Origin: DASZZV01 sp035544835
GTDB lineage: Bacteria; Acidobacteriota; Thermoanaerobaculia; Gp7-AA8
Length of the DNA: 25,144 nt
Direction: 5' to 3'
Assembly (NCBI GenBank): GCA_035544835.1
Contig: DASZZV010000357.1
Span: 1 to 25,144, forward strand
A program made the position numbers and the translations under genes. Positions 15,110 to 21,984 of the stretch are shown here, piece by piece (position 1 is the stretch's first letter; the number at the start of each line of letters is the position of its first letter). The notes below the pieces were generated by a model. The model worked only from the letters and a program-made list of their open reading frames with translations. It was not told the origin of the DNA and searched no databases.

Positions 15110-15862
15110 TCAGTCCTTCCCGTCGCGCAAGTAAGTTCGATGAATTCGCCAGAGGTCTGAAGCCGATCGGATGAAGTCATACGGCTTGACCTTCGAGCCG
15201 GCTACATCGCGCCATTCGCGAAGCGGTAGCTCGTAGAGCGTCTCCTGAACGTGTTCCAGTGAGGAGGCCCGAATGAGTCGAGCGATGATCTCGACATCGA
15301 AAATCCATCGCGTGACAAACGGGTCGGCGAACACTTCACGCAACTTCTCGGTGTTCCTGAAAAGCTTGGCGCCGCACTGCGTGTCGTAGACGGCAAGACC
15401 CAGAGTCATCGAGATTGCCGTGGCCGATATTCGACCGATGTAATGGCGCGCCGCGTGCCGCTCGATGGCGTGCCCCATCAACTTCACTCTTGATCCGAAA
15501 ACGGTCTCGACTCCCGGAATTGACGAGAAGATCTCCAGGAAGGGATCGATCTCGCTAAGAGGGGCGGCAAGATCGGCATCCCAGAAGCCAACCAGGTCAG
15601 GATCACGCTGGAAGGCCTGAAGAAACCCAAGCCGAACTGCTTCGGCCTTCCCGCGGTTGGGTTGAAGATCGAGTATCTCTATGCGATCAGGCAGTTCCGC
15701 GGCAAAGGAGCGAAGCACATCGGCCGTGTCGTCGCCGCTGCCGTCGTTGACGAATAGAAATGCGACGCCGTTGTCATGGCCCCCGAAGTACCGACGAAAC
15801 GCTTCCAGCTTCAGCCGGCGAGCTTCGTTGTAGCAGGGGACAATGATCGCGATCCTGGGCAT
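15110..15862 (-). CDS. Family 2 glycosyltransferase, dolichyl-phosphate-glucosyltransferase-like
   Basis: This 250-aa protein is a GT-A fold glycosyltransferase. It opens with IAIIVPCYNEARRL (4-17), has FVNDGSGDDT (37-46) for nucleotide-sugar binding, the metal-binding DAD at 95-97 inside GFWDADLAAP, and a later YDTQCGAKLFR and RWIFDVEIIARL stretch seen in the ALG5/DPM1 subgroup. No membrane segments are obvious, so it is probably a soluble or peripheral enzyme that transfers a sugar to a polyprenyl phosphate or related acceptor. The start codon lies 12 nt after the aminotransferase stop on the same strand, so the two are likely co-transcribed. Sugar and acceptor cannot be told from the sequence. 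Confidence 0.88.
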   Translation of the reverse strand: MPRIAIIVPCYNEARRLKLEAFRRYFGGHDNGVAFLFVNDGSGDDTADVLRSFAAELPDRIEILDLQPNRGKAEAVRLGFLQAFQRDPDLVGFWDADLAAPLSEIDPFLEIFSSIPGVETVFGSRVKLMGHAIERHAARHYIGRISATAISMTLGLAVYDTQCGAKLFRNTEKLREVFADPFVTRWIFDVEIIARLIRASSLEHVQETLYELPLREWRDVAGSKVKPYDFIRSASDLWRIHRTYLRDGKD

Positions 15863-15874
15863 GGCGGCCGGATT

Positions 15875-17089
15875 CTACCCGTGTTCGTGCGCGCCCGAGG
15901 AGCAAAGCTCTTCTACGAGCGCGATGATTCTGGCGACCCCTTCCGCCAGCTCATGCCCGTCACCGAGAAGAGAGAGAACTACGAATCCCTCCTGCGGAAA
16001 GTCGAAGAAGTATCCCGGTTGAATGAGAACACCCTGGCGTTCGAGCAGCGCGAGCGCTAATTCTTCATCCGTTCGAATGCTGGGAAGCCTGAGGACGGCG
16101 GACCATCCTCCTTCGACCGGCAGTAACTCGATGAGCGAGACATCTCTCAATCGATCTCGCAGCGAGTTTAGATTTGTTCGCGTGCGCGCCGAGATCGACG
16201 CTCGGAGGTCTCGTGCAAGAGCCAGCAGCTCAGGCACGGCAACCTGAACGGGCGACGAAACTGAGAGGAAGGTGTCGGCGATCAACTCCAGCCCCTCAAC
16301 CGCGGTGCGGCGCAACGGTTCGGGACCGGAGAGCTGAATCCAGCCGAGCTTCCAGTGGGGGAGCCCAGCGCTCTTGGAGAGACCGCCGAGCGAGAAGGAG
16401 AGGTTGTTCCGGAGGCTGGCGGCGCTGCGGCGGGAAACGTCGAGAATCGGGTAATCGAAGAACACCTCATCGCTGATGAGCGGCATCGCTCGGCCGGCGC
16501 AGAGGCTCTCGAGCATATTGAGCTCGTCAGTACCCAGGTAGCTTCCAGTCGGATTGTTGGGATGAATGGCCACGATCGCCTTCGACGTGGTTGGATCGAG
16601 AGCCTCTTCGAGGATGTGTGACTCCAGCGCCCAGCGACTGTTCTCGGCCTTCGAATGAAACGTGAGCGGGAACGTGCGGATCGCGACCGACTCCAGCGCG
16701 GCGAGATGCTCGAGCAGGGGATAGCTGGGCACGGGGACGAGGACAGAATCGCCAGGGTTGCAGAGCAGCTTGAAGAGAAACGAGTAGGCCTCACTCGTCG
16801 AAGCAGTGAGAATCAAATCATCGGGTGAAACATCGGATCCCCGTTTCGAAAGCTCGGCGGCGATCGCCTGGCGGGCGCTCAGCAAACCCCTCGAATCGGG
16901 ACTGTACGACGCCCTCGCCGAGCGACCGAGAATGGCCGACAGCTCTTCGAGTGGATAGCTCAGCCCGGCGGTAGTCGGATTGGAGCGAGTAAGGTCAATG
17001 GTCGGAAGCCCCGCCGTGTCGCGCGCTTGCCGAGCTCGAGTCAGCCGGTTCGAAGGCGCGTCCCACGGCGTTCGGTTGGACAGACGCAT
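15875..17089 (-). CDS. Class I/II pyridoxal-phosphate aminotransferase
   Basis: From ATG at 17089 this is a 404-aa fold-type I aminotransferase. Family features are PNNPTG (177-182), ISDEVFFDY (205-213, with the cofactor-contacting Asp207) and the Schiff-base Lys239 in GGLSKSAGLPHWKLGW. The N-terminus contains DLTRSNPTTAG and YSPDSRGLLSARQAIA blocks typical of aspartate- or alanine-type enzymes. A longer frame starting with GTG at 17167 adds 26 low-complexity residues and is not preferred. I see no clear Shine-Dalgarno for either start. The gene precedes the glycosyltransferase with a 12-nt gap. The substrate is unknown; pairing with a glycosyltransferase hints at, but does not prove, a role in sugar or cell-surface metabolism. 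Confidence 0.9.
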   Translation of the reverse strand: MRLSNRTPWDAPSNRLTRARQARDTAGLPTIDLTRSNPTTAGLSYPLEELSAILGRSARASYSPDSRGLLSARQAIAAELSKRGSDVSPDDLILTASTSEAYSFLFKLLCNPGDSVLVPVPSYPLLEHLAALESVAIRTFPLTFHSKAENSRWALESHILEEALDPTTSKAIVAIHPNNPTGSYLGTDELNMLESLCAGRAMPLISDEVFFDYPILDVSRRSAASLRNNLSFSLGGLSKSAGLPHWKLGWIQLSGPEPLRRTAVEGLELIADTFLSVSSPVQVAVPELLALARDLRASISARTRTNLNSLRDRLRDVSLIELLPVEGGWSAVLRLPSIRTDEELALALLERQGVLIQPGYFFDFPQEGFVVLSLLGDGHELAEGVARIIALVEELCSSGAHEHG

Positions 17090-17198
17090 CACGCCGGCTG
17101 GCCGAGACGTCGCGGCCGTCGTCGGTGGGGAAGATGTCGCTGCGCTCGTTGCCGCGGGCCTATGCACTGAGCGTTCATCTGAGGATGGAGTACGCCGT

Positions 17199-17252
17199 CG
17201 AGATCATTCGCGAACTGCCTGCTTTCTCCACTCAAGCACGCGAATGATCTCG
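17199..17252. repeat. 14-bp inverted repeat inside the small gene
   Basis: CGAGATCATTCGCG (17199-17212) and CGCGAATGATCTCG (17239-17252) are perfect complements with a 26-nt spacer. Both arms lie in or at the 3' end of the 52-aa gene; the left arm contains the stop codon. It could form a hairpin at the end of that coding region. Confidence 0.6.
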
Positions 17253-17362
17253 GCCGCGGTCTGAGGACAATAGTCGGCCCTCAGAAACCAGAGGCAGCGC
17301 TCGCGATAGTCGTCCATGAGTGAACGAGCAGACGAGGCAATTTCCGAATCGAGATTCGCCAT
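17204..17362 (-). CDS. 52-aa small conserved-looking protein
   Basis: An ATG at 17362 opens a 53-codon frame ending in TGA at 17204-17206. The product begins MANLDSEIASSARSLMDDYR and continues with ERCLWFLRADYCPQTAAEII followed by RVLEWRKQAVRE. The pattern RCLWFLR.DY.P.T..E..RVLE resembles short uncharacterised bacterial proteins I have seen with WFLR(E/P)DY(Y/A)PET motifs. That resemblance is from memory and untested. It is likely a helical, soluble, amphipathic protein with no signal peptide. It sits upstream of the aminotransferase on the same strand. Its coding end contains one arm of a 14-bp inverted repeat (17199-17212 and 17239-17252). Function unknown. Confidence 0.6.
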   Translation of the reverse strand: MANLDSEIASSARSLMDDYRERCLWFLRADYCPQTAAEIIRVLEWRKQAVRE

Positions 17363-17418
17363 GATTCCAACCTAACAGTTCGCTCCAACACCCGCAACCC
17401 GGTCTGTCCGGCAAATCC

Positions 17419-17494
17419 TCCGCCCGGGGGGAGCGGGCGCCTCGCCCGCTCGGCGGATATGAAATCCTCGGTACGTGCGAGGGCGCCGACGCCC
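17419..17494. repeat. GC-rich hairpin pair upstream of the 52-aa gene
   Basis: One compound hairpin spans 17419-17457: outer TCCGCC/GGCGGA arms and inner GAGCGGGC (17431-17438) / GCCCGCTC (17444-17451) around a five-base loop. A second small hairpin, GGGCGCCGACGCCC, lies at 17481-17494. The unit follows the toxin gene (ends 17509) and precedes the 52-aa gene on the minus strand, so it may end the vapBC transcript. It has the style of another interspersed palindrome but no second copy is seen in the window. Confidence 0.55.
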
Positions 17495-17508
17495 CGGTGG
17501 CGACGCGG

Positions 17509-17892
17509 TCAGTAACTGAACCGCAACGGGACATGTTTGGCGATCAGGGTAAAGACGGCGTCGCGCGTCAGAAGGACTGCGTCCCGATCGAGCGCGCACT
17601 GGGCAACATGGGCGTCGGGTATCGTCACGGACACGCCCTTCCGTGCCAAATTGCGGCGCAGGTCGCCTACACGTATCCAGTGCTCGAGCGGTGTCTCGTG
17701 AAGCGGCGCATCCTGCAACAGCTCACCGATCGCCTGCCGCTGTAGGTGCGTGGTTGCCCCGCTGATCAATTCCGAAACGACGATTGGCGAGAGTATAGCT
17801 GCGCCGTTTTCCAGCGCTTCCTCAACGAGCACTGCTTCAGCTCCGGCGAAGAAATCGATCCAGACGGACGTGTCAATGACGACGCCGGCCAC
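17509..17892 (-). CDS. vapC: PIN-domain toxin, VapC family
   Basis: This 127-aa protein is a PIN-domain ribonuclease, the toxin of a type II toxin-antitoxin pair. The acidic metal-binding residues are all present: Asp7 in VIDTSVWIDFF, Glu41 in VVSELISG, Asp93 in IPDAHVAQCAL and Asp111 in LLTRDAVF. Length is typical for VapC (about 130 aa). The GTG start at 17892 follows a GGAGAAGG stretch and overlaps the antitoxin gene by 20 nt, the usual antitoxin-first arrangement. VapC enzymes cleave tRNA or rRNA; the target here is unknown. The catalytic set is intact, so it is probably active. Confidence 0.92.
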   Translation of the reverse strand: MAGVVIDTSVWIDFFAGAEAVLVEEALENGAAILSPIVVSELISGATTHLQRQAIGELLQDAPLHETPLEHWIRVGDLRRNLARKGVSVTIPDAHVAQCALDRDAVLLTRDAVFTLIAKHVPLRFSY

Positions 17893-18079
17893 GAGCCTTC
17901 TCCAGATCGATTTTCAATCTGATCTTGCCCCGAAGGCCAATGGCACGTTCATAGAAGCTGCGCCTCTGGACCTGTGCCAGTCCCTCGACGATCGTTTCGG
18001 TGATCCCTTTCCCTGTGATTTTCATCGCGGAGTCGAGGAGATCGCGCGGAAGATTCGCAGTCACGCGACGGGTTGACAT
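17873..18079 (-). CDS. vapB: VapB-type antitoxin
   Basis: This 68-aa basic protein begins MSTRRVTANLPRDLLDSAMK, a ribbon-helix-helix-like DNA-binding start. It continues with an ITGKGITETIVEGLAQV helix and ends in a Lys/Arg-rich tail (KIRLKIDLEKARGRRRH) expected to bind the toxin. The position directly before vapC, with a 20-nt overlap, supports the antitoxin role. It likely represses its own promoter together with the toxin. A consensus promoter and an inverted-repeat operator lie just upstream. Confidence 0.85.
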   Translation of the reverse strand: MSTRRVTANLPRDLLDSAMKITGKGITETIVEGLAQVQRRSFYERAIGLRGKIRLKIDLEKARGRRRH

Positions 18080-18087
18080 GTCTGGAT

Positions 18088-18116
18088 ATGCTAACAGCCG
18101 TATGAATGACCGTCAA
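18088..18116 (-). promoter_or_regulatory. vapBC promoter, probably leaderless
   Basis: On the minus strand TTGACG (18116-18111) and TAGCAT (18093-18088) are separated by 17 nt, close to the sigma-70 consensus. The -10 hexamer lies only 8 nt before the vapB ATG (18079). Transcription should therefore start within about 2 nt of the start codon, and no Shine-Dalgarno fits between them. Confidence 0.75.
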
Positions 18117-18121
18117 TACGG
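18098..18121. promoter_or_regulatory. Candidate VapB operator
   Basis: CCGTAT (18098-18103) and ATACGG (18116-18121) form an inverted repeat spanning the -35 hexamer and spacer of the vapBC promoter. A smaller palindrome, TGACCGTCA (18107-18115), lies within it. Toxin-antitoxin operators usually sit in this position. The two palindromes are not concentric, so the exact binding unit is uncertain. Confidence 0.5.
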
Positions 18122-18156
18122 GCCGGCAGGGCGCGCGCACCACACGCCGCCGCTCT

Positions 18157-18729
18157 CTAGTTTTTCAGAATCCTTCGTATCTTCTCGGTGACCCGCAATG
18201 AGCCTGCCTCGCCCATTAGGTTCGCCGCCTCATCCAAGCCGAACCACCTGAGGTCGATCGACTCGGCCGGGTCAGGTCGGATCGAATCGACATCCTCGGT
18301 GGCGAGGAGATATCGGACGTCGAAGTGGTGATGGTCGGGCTCTCCCTTACCGGCGGGAATCGGGTGGATGTCGAGGTCGAGCACGTTGTTCTGAAGGAAG
18401 CGCAGAGAGCGAAGCCCCGACTCCTCGCTGCCCTCGCGCAGAGCGGCTTGCGCTGCCGTCTCACCGGGCTCGACATGGCCACCCATCTGGAGCCATTTGT
18501 TCAGACGGCGGTGGTGATGCAGGAGAAGGCGCCGGGTCGCTGGGTGAACGATGAAAGCGCTGGCGGTGATGTGGCCCGGTGCGAAGTGCGCTCGGGTCAG
18601 ACTAGCGCTGCCAACGTCCAGAAGTTGAAGGATATCGAGCCGGTGTCTCTCCTCAGCGACGTCTGCAGCACGGTAGGTGACGAGCTCCTCGCGCAATGCA
18701 GCGTGCGGTTCAGGGAGGGAGTTGTTCAC
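18157..18729 (-). CDS. NUDIX hydrolase
   Basis: From a GTG start at 18729 this is a 190-aa NUDIX-fold hydrolase, expected to cleave a nucleoside diphosphate linked to another group. The Nudix box occupies about 84-106 (GHVEPGETAAQAALREGSEESGL), with the metal-binding REGSEE core. The hydrophobic residue normally after RE is Gly here, a small deviation. Flanking features are KWLQMGG before the box and DHHHFDVRYLLAT after it. The frame is open further upstream, but that part runs into a palindromic repeat and has odd composition, so the GTG is preferred. TATAAT lies 7 nt before it, suggesting a leaderless mRNA. The substrate is unknown. Confidence 0.85.
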   Translation of the reverse strand: MNNSLPEPHAALREELVTYRAADVAEERHRLDILQLLDVGSASLTRAHFAPGHITASAFIVHPATRRLLLHHHRRLNKWLQMGGHVEPGETAAQAALREGSEESGLRSLRFLQNNVLDLDIHPIPAGKGEPDHHHFDVRYLLATEDVDSIRPDPAESIDLRWFGLDEAANLMGEAGSLRVTEKIRRILKN

Positions 18730-18736
18730 GGCGCCG

Positions 18737-18742
18737 ATTATA
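18737..18742 (-). promoter_or_regulatory. -10 hexamer for the NUDIX gene
   Basis: A perfect TATAAT on the minus strand lies 7 nt upstream of the GTG at 18729, placing the expected transcription start at or next to the start codon. The -35 region is weak (AGGAGC at 17-nt spacing). Confidence 0.45.
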
Positions 18743-18840
18743 GGGTCGCGGGCTCTCGAGCTCCTCGCCGAACGGCCAAACTTCTCCACAAGGTTTCGTC
18801 GCGAGGAATCGGACAGGCTGCTCTCCGTTTCAGCACCCGG

Positions 18841-18993
18841 GTGCAGGGCGTAGGGCCGCACGGCGTGCGGCCGGTACCTTCGGTCGCGAAACACAAGCGT
18901 AACAATGGCCTCGGCGACGAATCATTCATAACGTCTCTGTTTTCCGCTGTGACTCATGGTATCGGCCGCACGCCGTGCGGCCCTACCCTGCAC
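18841..18993. repeat. Family D large inverted repeat in the divergent region
   Basis: GTGCAGGGCGTAGGGCCGCA and its continuation (18841-18872) are complementary to 18964-18993 apart from a 2-nt indel. Pairing extends inward with one mismatch (GGCCGGTACC versus GGTATCGGCC). Each arm contains its own palindrome (GGCCGCACGGCGTGCGGCC and its mirror). The loop is about 80 nt. It lies in the 360-nt gap between the divergent NUDIX and class V aminotransferase genes, where I see no gene. Only one complete copy is present. Confidence 0.75.
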
Positions 18994-19074
18994 CGCAGTA
19001 CAACCGAGCCCGCATTTTCAACTGCGAGGAAGCAGTATCAGCTTCCTCATCAAAACCATGCGAGAGGTGCGGGC

Positions 19075-19080
19075 TACAAT
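19075..19080 (+). promoter_or_regulatory. -10 hexamer for the class V aminotransferase gene
   Basis: TACAAT lies 9 nt before the ATG at 19090. No Shine-Dalgarno lies between them, so the mRNA would be leaderless or have a leader of 2-3 nt. The -35 match is poor, so confidence is moderate at best. Confidence 0.4.
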
Positions 19081-19089
19081 CTGCCTCGA

Positions 19090-20280
19090 ATGACGAAATA
19101 CAAATCGCTCTGGCAACTCGATCCGAACGTGACGTTCCTCAATCATGGCTCCTTCGGAGCCTGCCCGATCGAGGTTCTGGACAAACAGACTGAACTGCGA
19201 ACACGGTTGGAGCTCGAGCCGGTTCGGTTCATGGTGAGGGAGCTGGAAGGACTTCTTGACGAGGCTCGCGCTTCGTTGGCAGCGTTTGTTGGCTGCGACC
19301 AGGCAGACCTCGCCTTCGTTCCGAATGCCACGTATGCGATCAACTCGGTGCTCCGCTCGATGAAGCTGCGGGCCGGCGACGAGCTGATTGTGACCAATCA
19401 TGAATACAACGCCTCGAAGAACGCCATGGACTACGTGGCCGAGGCCGCCGGCGCGAAGACGGTCGTAGTCGACATTCCTTTTCCTCTACACTCGAGCGAT
19501 GAGGTTCTGGACCGGCTACTAACAGCGGTGACACCACGTACGCGACTTCTCCTGGTGGATCATGTGACGAGTCCCACGGCGCTGGTCTTTCCACTGCAGC
19601 GAATCGTCAGGGAGTTGGCGACTCGTGGAATCGAGACCCTCGTGGATGGAGCGCACGCACCCGGGATGCTGCCGCTCGAGCTCTCGACTCTGGGAGCGGC
19701 CTGGTACACGGGGAATCTACATAAGTGGGTATGTGCTCCGAAGGGCGCCGGTTTTCTCTTTGTGAGAAGCGATCTGCAGCCGACTGTGCGGCCGGCGGCC
19801 ATCAGCCACGGCGCTAACTCTTCTCGCAGCGATCGTTCCAGGTTCCTGCTCGAGTTCGACTGGACCGGCACTTTCGATCCGACACCGTGGCTGAGCGTTC
19901 CAACGGCACTGCGGTTTTTCGAGGGTCTGCCGGGCGGCTGGGACGGCGTGATGAAAAGTAATCGTGAGCTGGCTCTTCAGGGAAGAGACCTGCTGTGCCG
20001 CGCGCTCCAATGTGATCCTCCCGCACCCGATGAGATGATCGGCTCCATGGCCGCGATGATCCTTCCTGATGGCCGCGCTGCAACCGCGCCTTCGCTTTAT
20101 GGCGATCCGCTCCAGGATGACCTTCTGAGCGAATTCAACATTGAGGTGCCGATCGTTCCCTGGCCAGGGCCGCCGCATCGTCTCCTGCGGATTTCGGCGC
20201 AGTTGTACAACGACGTGTCTGATTACGAGAAGCTGGCGGAAGCTCTGAAGGAGCTGCTCGCGCGCGAGCAGCGCGGCTGA
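19090..20280 (+). CDS. Class V aminotransferase, isopenicillin-N-epimerase/cysteine-desulfurase-like
   Basis: This 396-aa fold-type I pyridoxal-phosphate enzyme begins MTKYKSLWQLDPNVTFLNHG, the typical opening of isopenicillin-N-epimerase-like proteins, and has the family length. Visible features are FVPNATYAINSVLRS (76-90), VTNHEYNA (101-108), VDHVTSPTALV (156-166), the cofactor motif VDGAHAPG with Asp186 and His189, and the Schiff-base Lys212 in TGNLHKWVCAPKGAGF. Members act as epimerases, desulfurases or lyases; the reaction here is not clear. The frame is open for 255 codons upstream, but that part runs through the repeat and antisense to the NUDIX gene, so it is not coding. The gene ends before family A copy 3. 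Confidence 0.9.
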   Translation: MTKYKSLWQLDPNVTFLNHGSFGACPIEVLDKQTELRTRLELEPVRFMVRELEGLLDEARASLAAFVGCDQADLAFVPNATYAINSVLRSMKLRAGDELIVTNHEYNASKNAMDYVAEAAGAKTVVVDIPFPLHSSDEVLDRLLTAVTPRTRLLLVDHVTSPTALVFPLQRIVRELATRGIETLVDGAHAPGMLPLELSTLGAAWYTGNLHKWVCAPKGAGFLFVRSDLQPTVRPAAISHGANSSRSDRSRFLLEFDWTGTFDPTPWLSVPTALRFFEGLPGGWDGVMKSNRELALQGRDLLCRALQCDPPAPDEMIGSMAAMILPDGRAATAPSLYGDPLQDDLLSEFNIEVPIVPWPGPPHRLLRISAQLYNDVSDYEKLAEALKELLAREQRG

Positions 20281-20321
20281 AGGCTACGGGTCATTCTTCG
20301 CTGCGGCATGCTAATGAACGT

Positions 20322-20466
20322 CTCGCTGGTTCTTGTGTGGCACAGGCACTCTTGCCTGTGTGTCGGCCGTCGAGGCCGACTTCTCTGTGAATCATTTACA
20401 GGAACGCCACGGCTCGACGCCGCGGCCCACAGGCAAGAGTGCCTGTGCCACACAAGAACCAGCGAG
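20322..20466. repeat. Family A palindromic repeat, copy 3, with extended arms
   Basis: Core arms (20333-20360 and 20428-20455) equal those of copy 1. Here perfect pairing extends 11 nt further on both sides (CTCGCTGGTTC and its complement), giving 39-bp arms at 20322-20360 and 20428-20466. The centre is nearly identical to copy 1, with only a few differences. It separates the convergent aminotransferase and nucleotidase genes and may act as a bidirectional terminator. Confidence 0.88.
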
Positions 20467-20487
20467 CTGCCCGACAGAACGACACGT

Positions 20488-21984
20488 TCAGCGAATTCTG
20501 CCGTCCAGCGCTGCCGTAATCGGCGACCCGGAACGAATTCGCCGTTCGACAGCGCTGCGAACGCGCTCGCCGGAATCAACCGGCGGAAACGGAGCGAAGA
20601 TTTCCCGGTATCCATCGGCGATCTTTCCCTGATAGTCCGTAGTTGCCACCGTGTACGTCCCGTCATCGCGAAGTGGAGCCCACTGGCCATCGCGCGACAC
20701 GACAAGATCTTCGGCATGCCGGTCATGGATCGCGAACCGTATCCCCGAGACCTGCGAGAAGAAGTCACTCCCGCGTCGAGAGATGCTCTGCTCGATCAGC
20801 TGCTTCACCGACGCTCCCGTCATCCGATAGATCAGGATCTTATTGTCGTAGGGAAGAGAAGCGCGAAGGTCTTCCAGCCGAAGCGGACCGGGTGGAAGCG
20901 CTTGCCGGAAGCTGCTCGCGGCCGAGATGGCGATATCGCTTTTTGTGACATCACGCATGACGTCGGTGACGAAGTCTCCGATCAAGGACTCTCCCTCGAC
21001 ACCGTTCCTGGTCGCGATCTCGGTCGAGGCTGAACCAACGGGGAGGAAAAAACTCCTGTAAGCAAGGTCCTGCTCGAGAGCAGCCTGCATTTTCGCAACC
21101 GTCGCCAGCGTGGCCCGATCCTCGCGAATCGAACGGTCCATAGGCACCAACCGGCCATCGATGGAAGCGAGCCGGCCCGCCGAGAAGTGCATTTCCACCC
21201 GGCTCACATAGTTCAAGTATTGAAAGGGGGAAATCATGTACGTGTGCGTTCCCGGCACCACCTCCAGATCCTGCTTTCGATGCGAGTGCGTGCCGAGAAT
21301 CAGATCGATCCCTGGAACCTCCCGCGCCAGCCGGATGTCATCCTCGGTGTGCTCGTGCCCGATCAGGATGATGCAGTTCACTCTCTCTTTGCTCTTCAAC
21401 GCCTCCACGACTTCTCTGGCGGCCGAAGCAGAGGCCGTGAAGCGCGCCTCAGCGGCGGGGCGGTGTGATGGCGACACCAGCTTCTCGAAGTCGTCTCCCG
21501 CGATCGCAAAGACGCCGATGCGGATATTTTTTCTTCTGAAAACGAGGTAGTTCTTTCGATTGGCGGCGAACAGGGGCGAACCATCGGACCGGATCACGTT
21601 CGCACCGAGAATCGGGAAACGGGCGCTTTTACGGCAGCGCTCGAATACCTCCGGCCCGTAGTCGGCGTCGTGATTTCCAAAGGCCATGGCGTCGACGATT
21701 CCGTTCAGAAGAGGCCAGTCTGCACATTGATACTTATCGGACCAGGAGGGAGAGCCGGCGTTCATCATGTCGCCGCCCGAAAAGATGAGCGTGTCCTTGC
21801 GCCTCGCCAGCGGCTTCAGGAAACCGATCAGTCGCGGCAGCCCGCCGACGAGCTCTCCCGACTCAAAAAAGGGGACGGCGTGAGAGTGGTAATCTGAGAA
21901 ATGCAGCACCGTCACGGTGCTCTCGGCGAAGAGAGTCGTCGCCGAGAGCAGAAGAAAGAACAGGGAGATGGCTGGCAGTCGCAT
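20488..21984 (-). CDS. Exported 5'-nucleotidase/UshA-type metallophosphoesterase
   Basis: This 498-aa protein has a signal peptide (MRLPAISLFFLLLSATTLFA, cleavage probably before ESTV). The N-terminal metallophosphoesterase domain covers about 24-270: HFSDYHSH (Asp31, His33), SGGDMMN (Asp72), GNHDADYG (Asn104, His105), IGHEHTED and GTHSHRKQD. A C-terminal 5'-nucleotidase domain follows (about 320-475), with SAASSFRQALPPGPL and LPYDNKILIYRMTGASVKQL blocks. It should release phosphate from nucleotides or related esters in the periplasm. Its ATG overlaps the stop of the upstream MutS-family gene (TGATG), so the two are translationally coupled. It is somewhat shorter than UshA (about 550 aa). The substrate is inferred from family only. 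Confidence 0.9.
   Translation of the reverse strand: MRLPAISLFFLLLSATTLFAESTVTVLHFSDYHSHAVPFFESGELVGGLPRLIGFLKPLARRKDTLIFSGGDMMNAGSPSWSDKYQCADWPLLNGIVDAMAFGNHDADYGPEVFERCRKSARFPILGANVIRSDGSPLFAANRKNYLVFRRKNIRIGVFAIAGDDFEKLVSPSHRPAAEARFTASASAAREVVEALKSKERVNCIILIGHEHTEDDIRLAREVPGIDLILGTHSHRKQDLEVVPGTHTYMISPFQYLNYVSRVEMHFSAGRLASIDGRLVPMDRSIREDRATLATVAKMQAALEQDLAYRSFFLPVGSASTEIATRNGVEGESLIGDFVTDVMRDVTKSDIAISAASSFRQALPPGPLRLEDLRASLPYDNKILIYRMTGASVKQLIEQSISRRGSDFFSQVSGIRFAIHDRHAEDLVVSRDGQWAPLRDDGTYTVATTDYQGKIADGYREIFAPFPPVDSGERVRSAVERRIRSGSPITAALDGRIR

Noticed and set aside
18730..18894. Upstream extension of the NUDIX gene to an ATG at 18894
   Set aside because: It enters the family D inverted repeat and shows no conserved sequence; the GTG at 18729 has a -10 element just before it.
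18325..19089. 255-residue upstream extension of the class V aminotransferase
   Set aside because: It lies antisense to the NUDIX gene and crosses the family D repeat; the family N-terminus begins at 19090.
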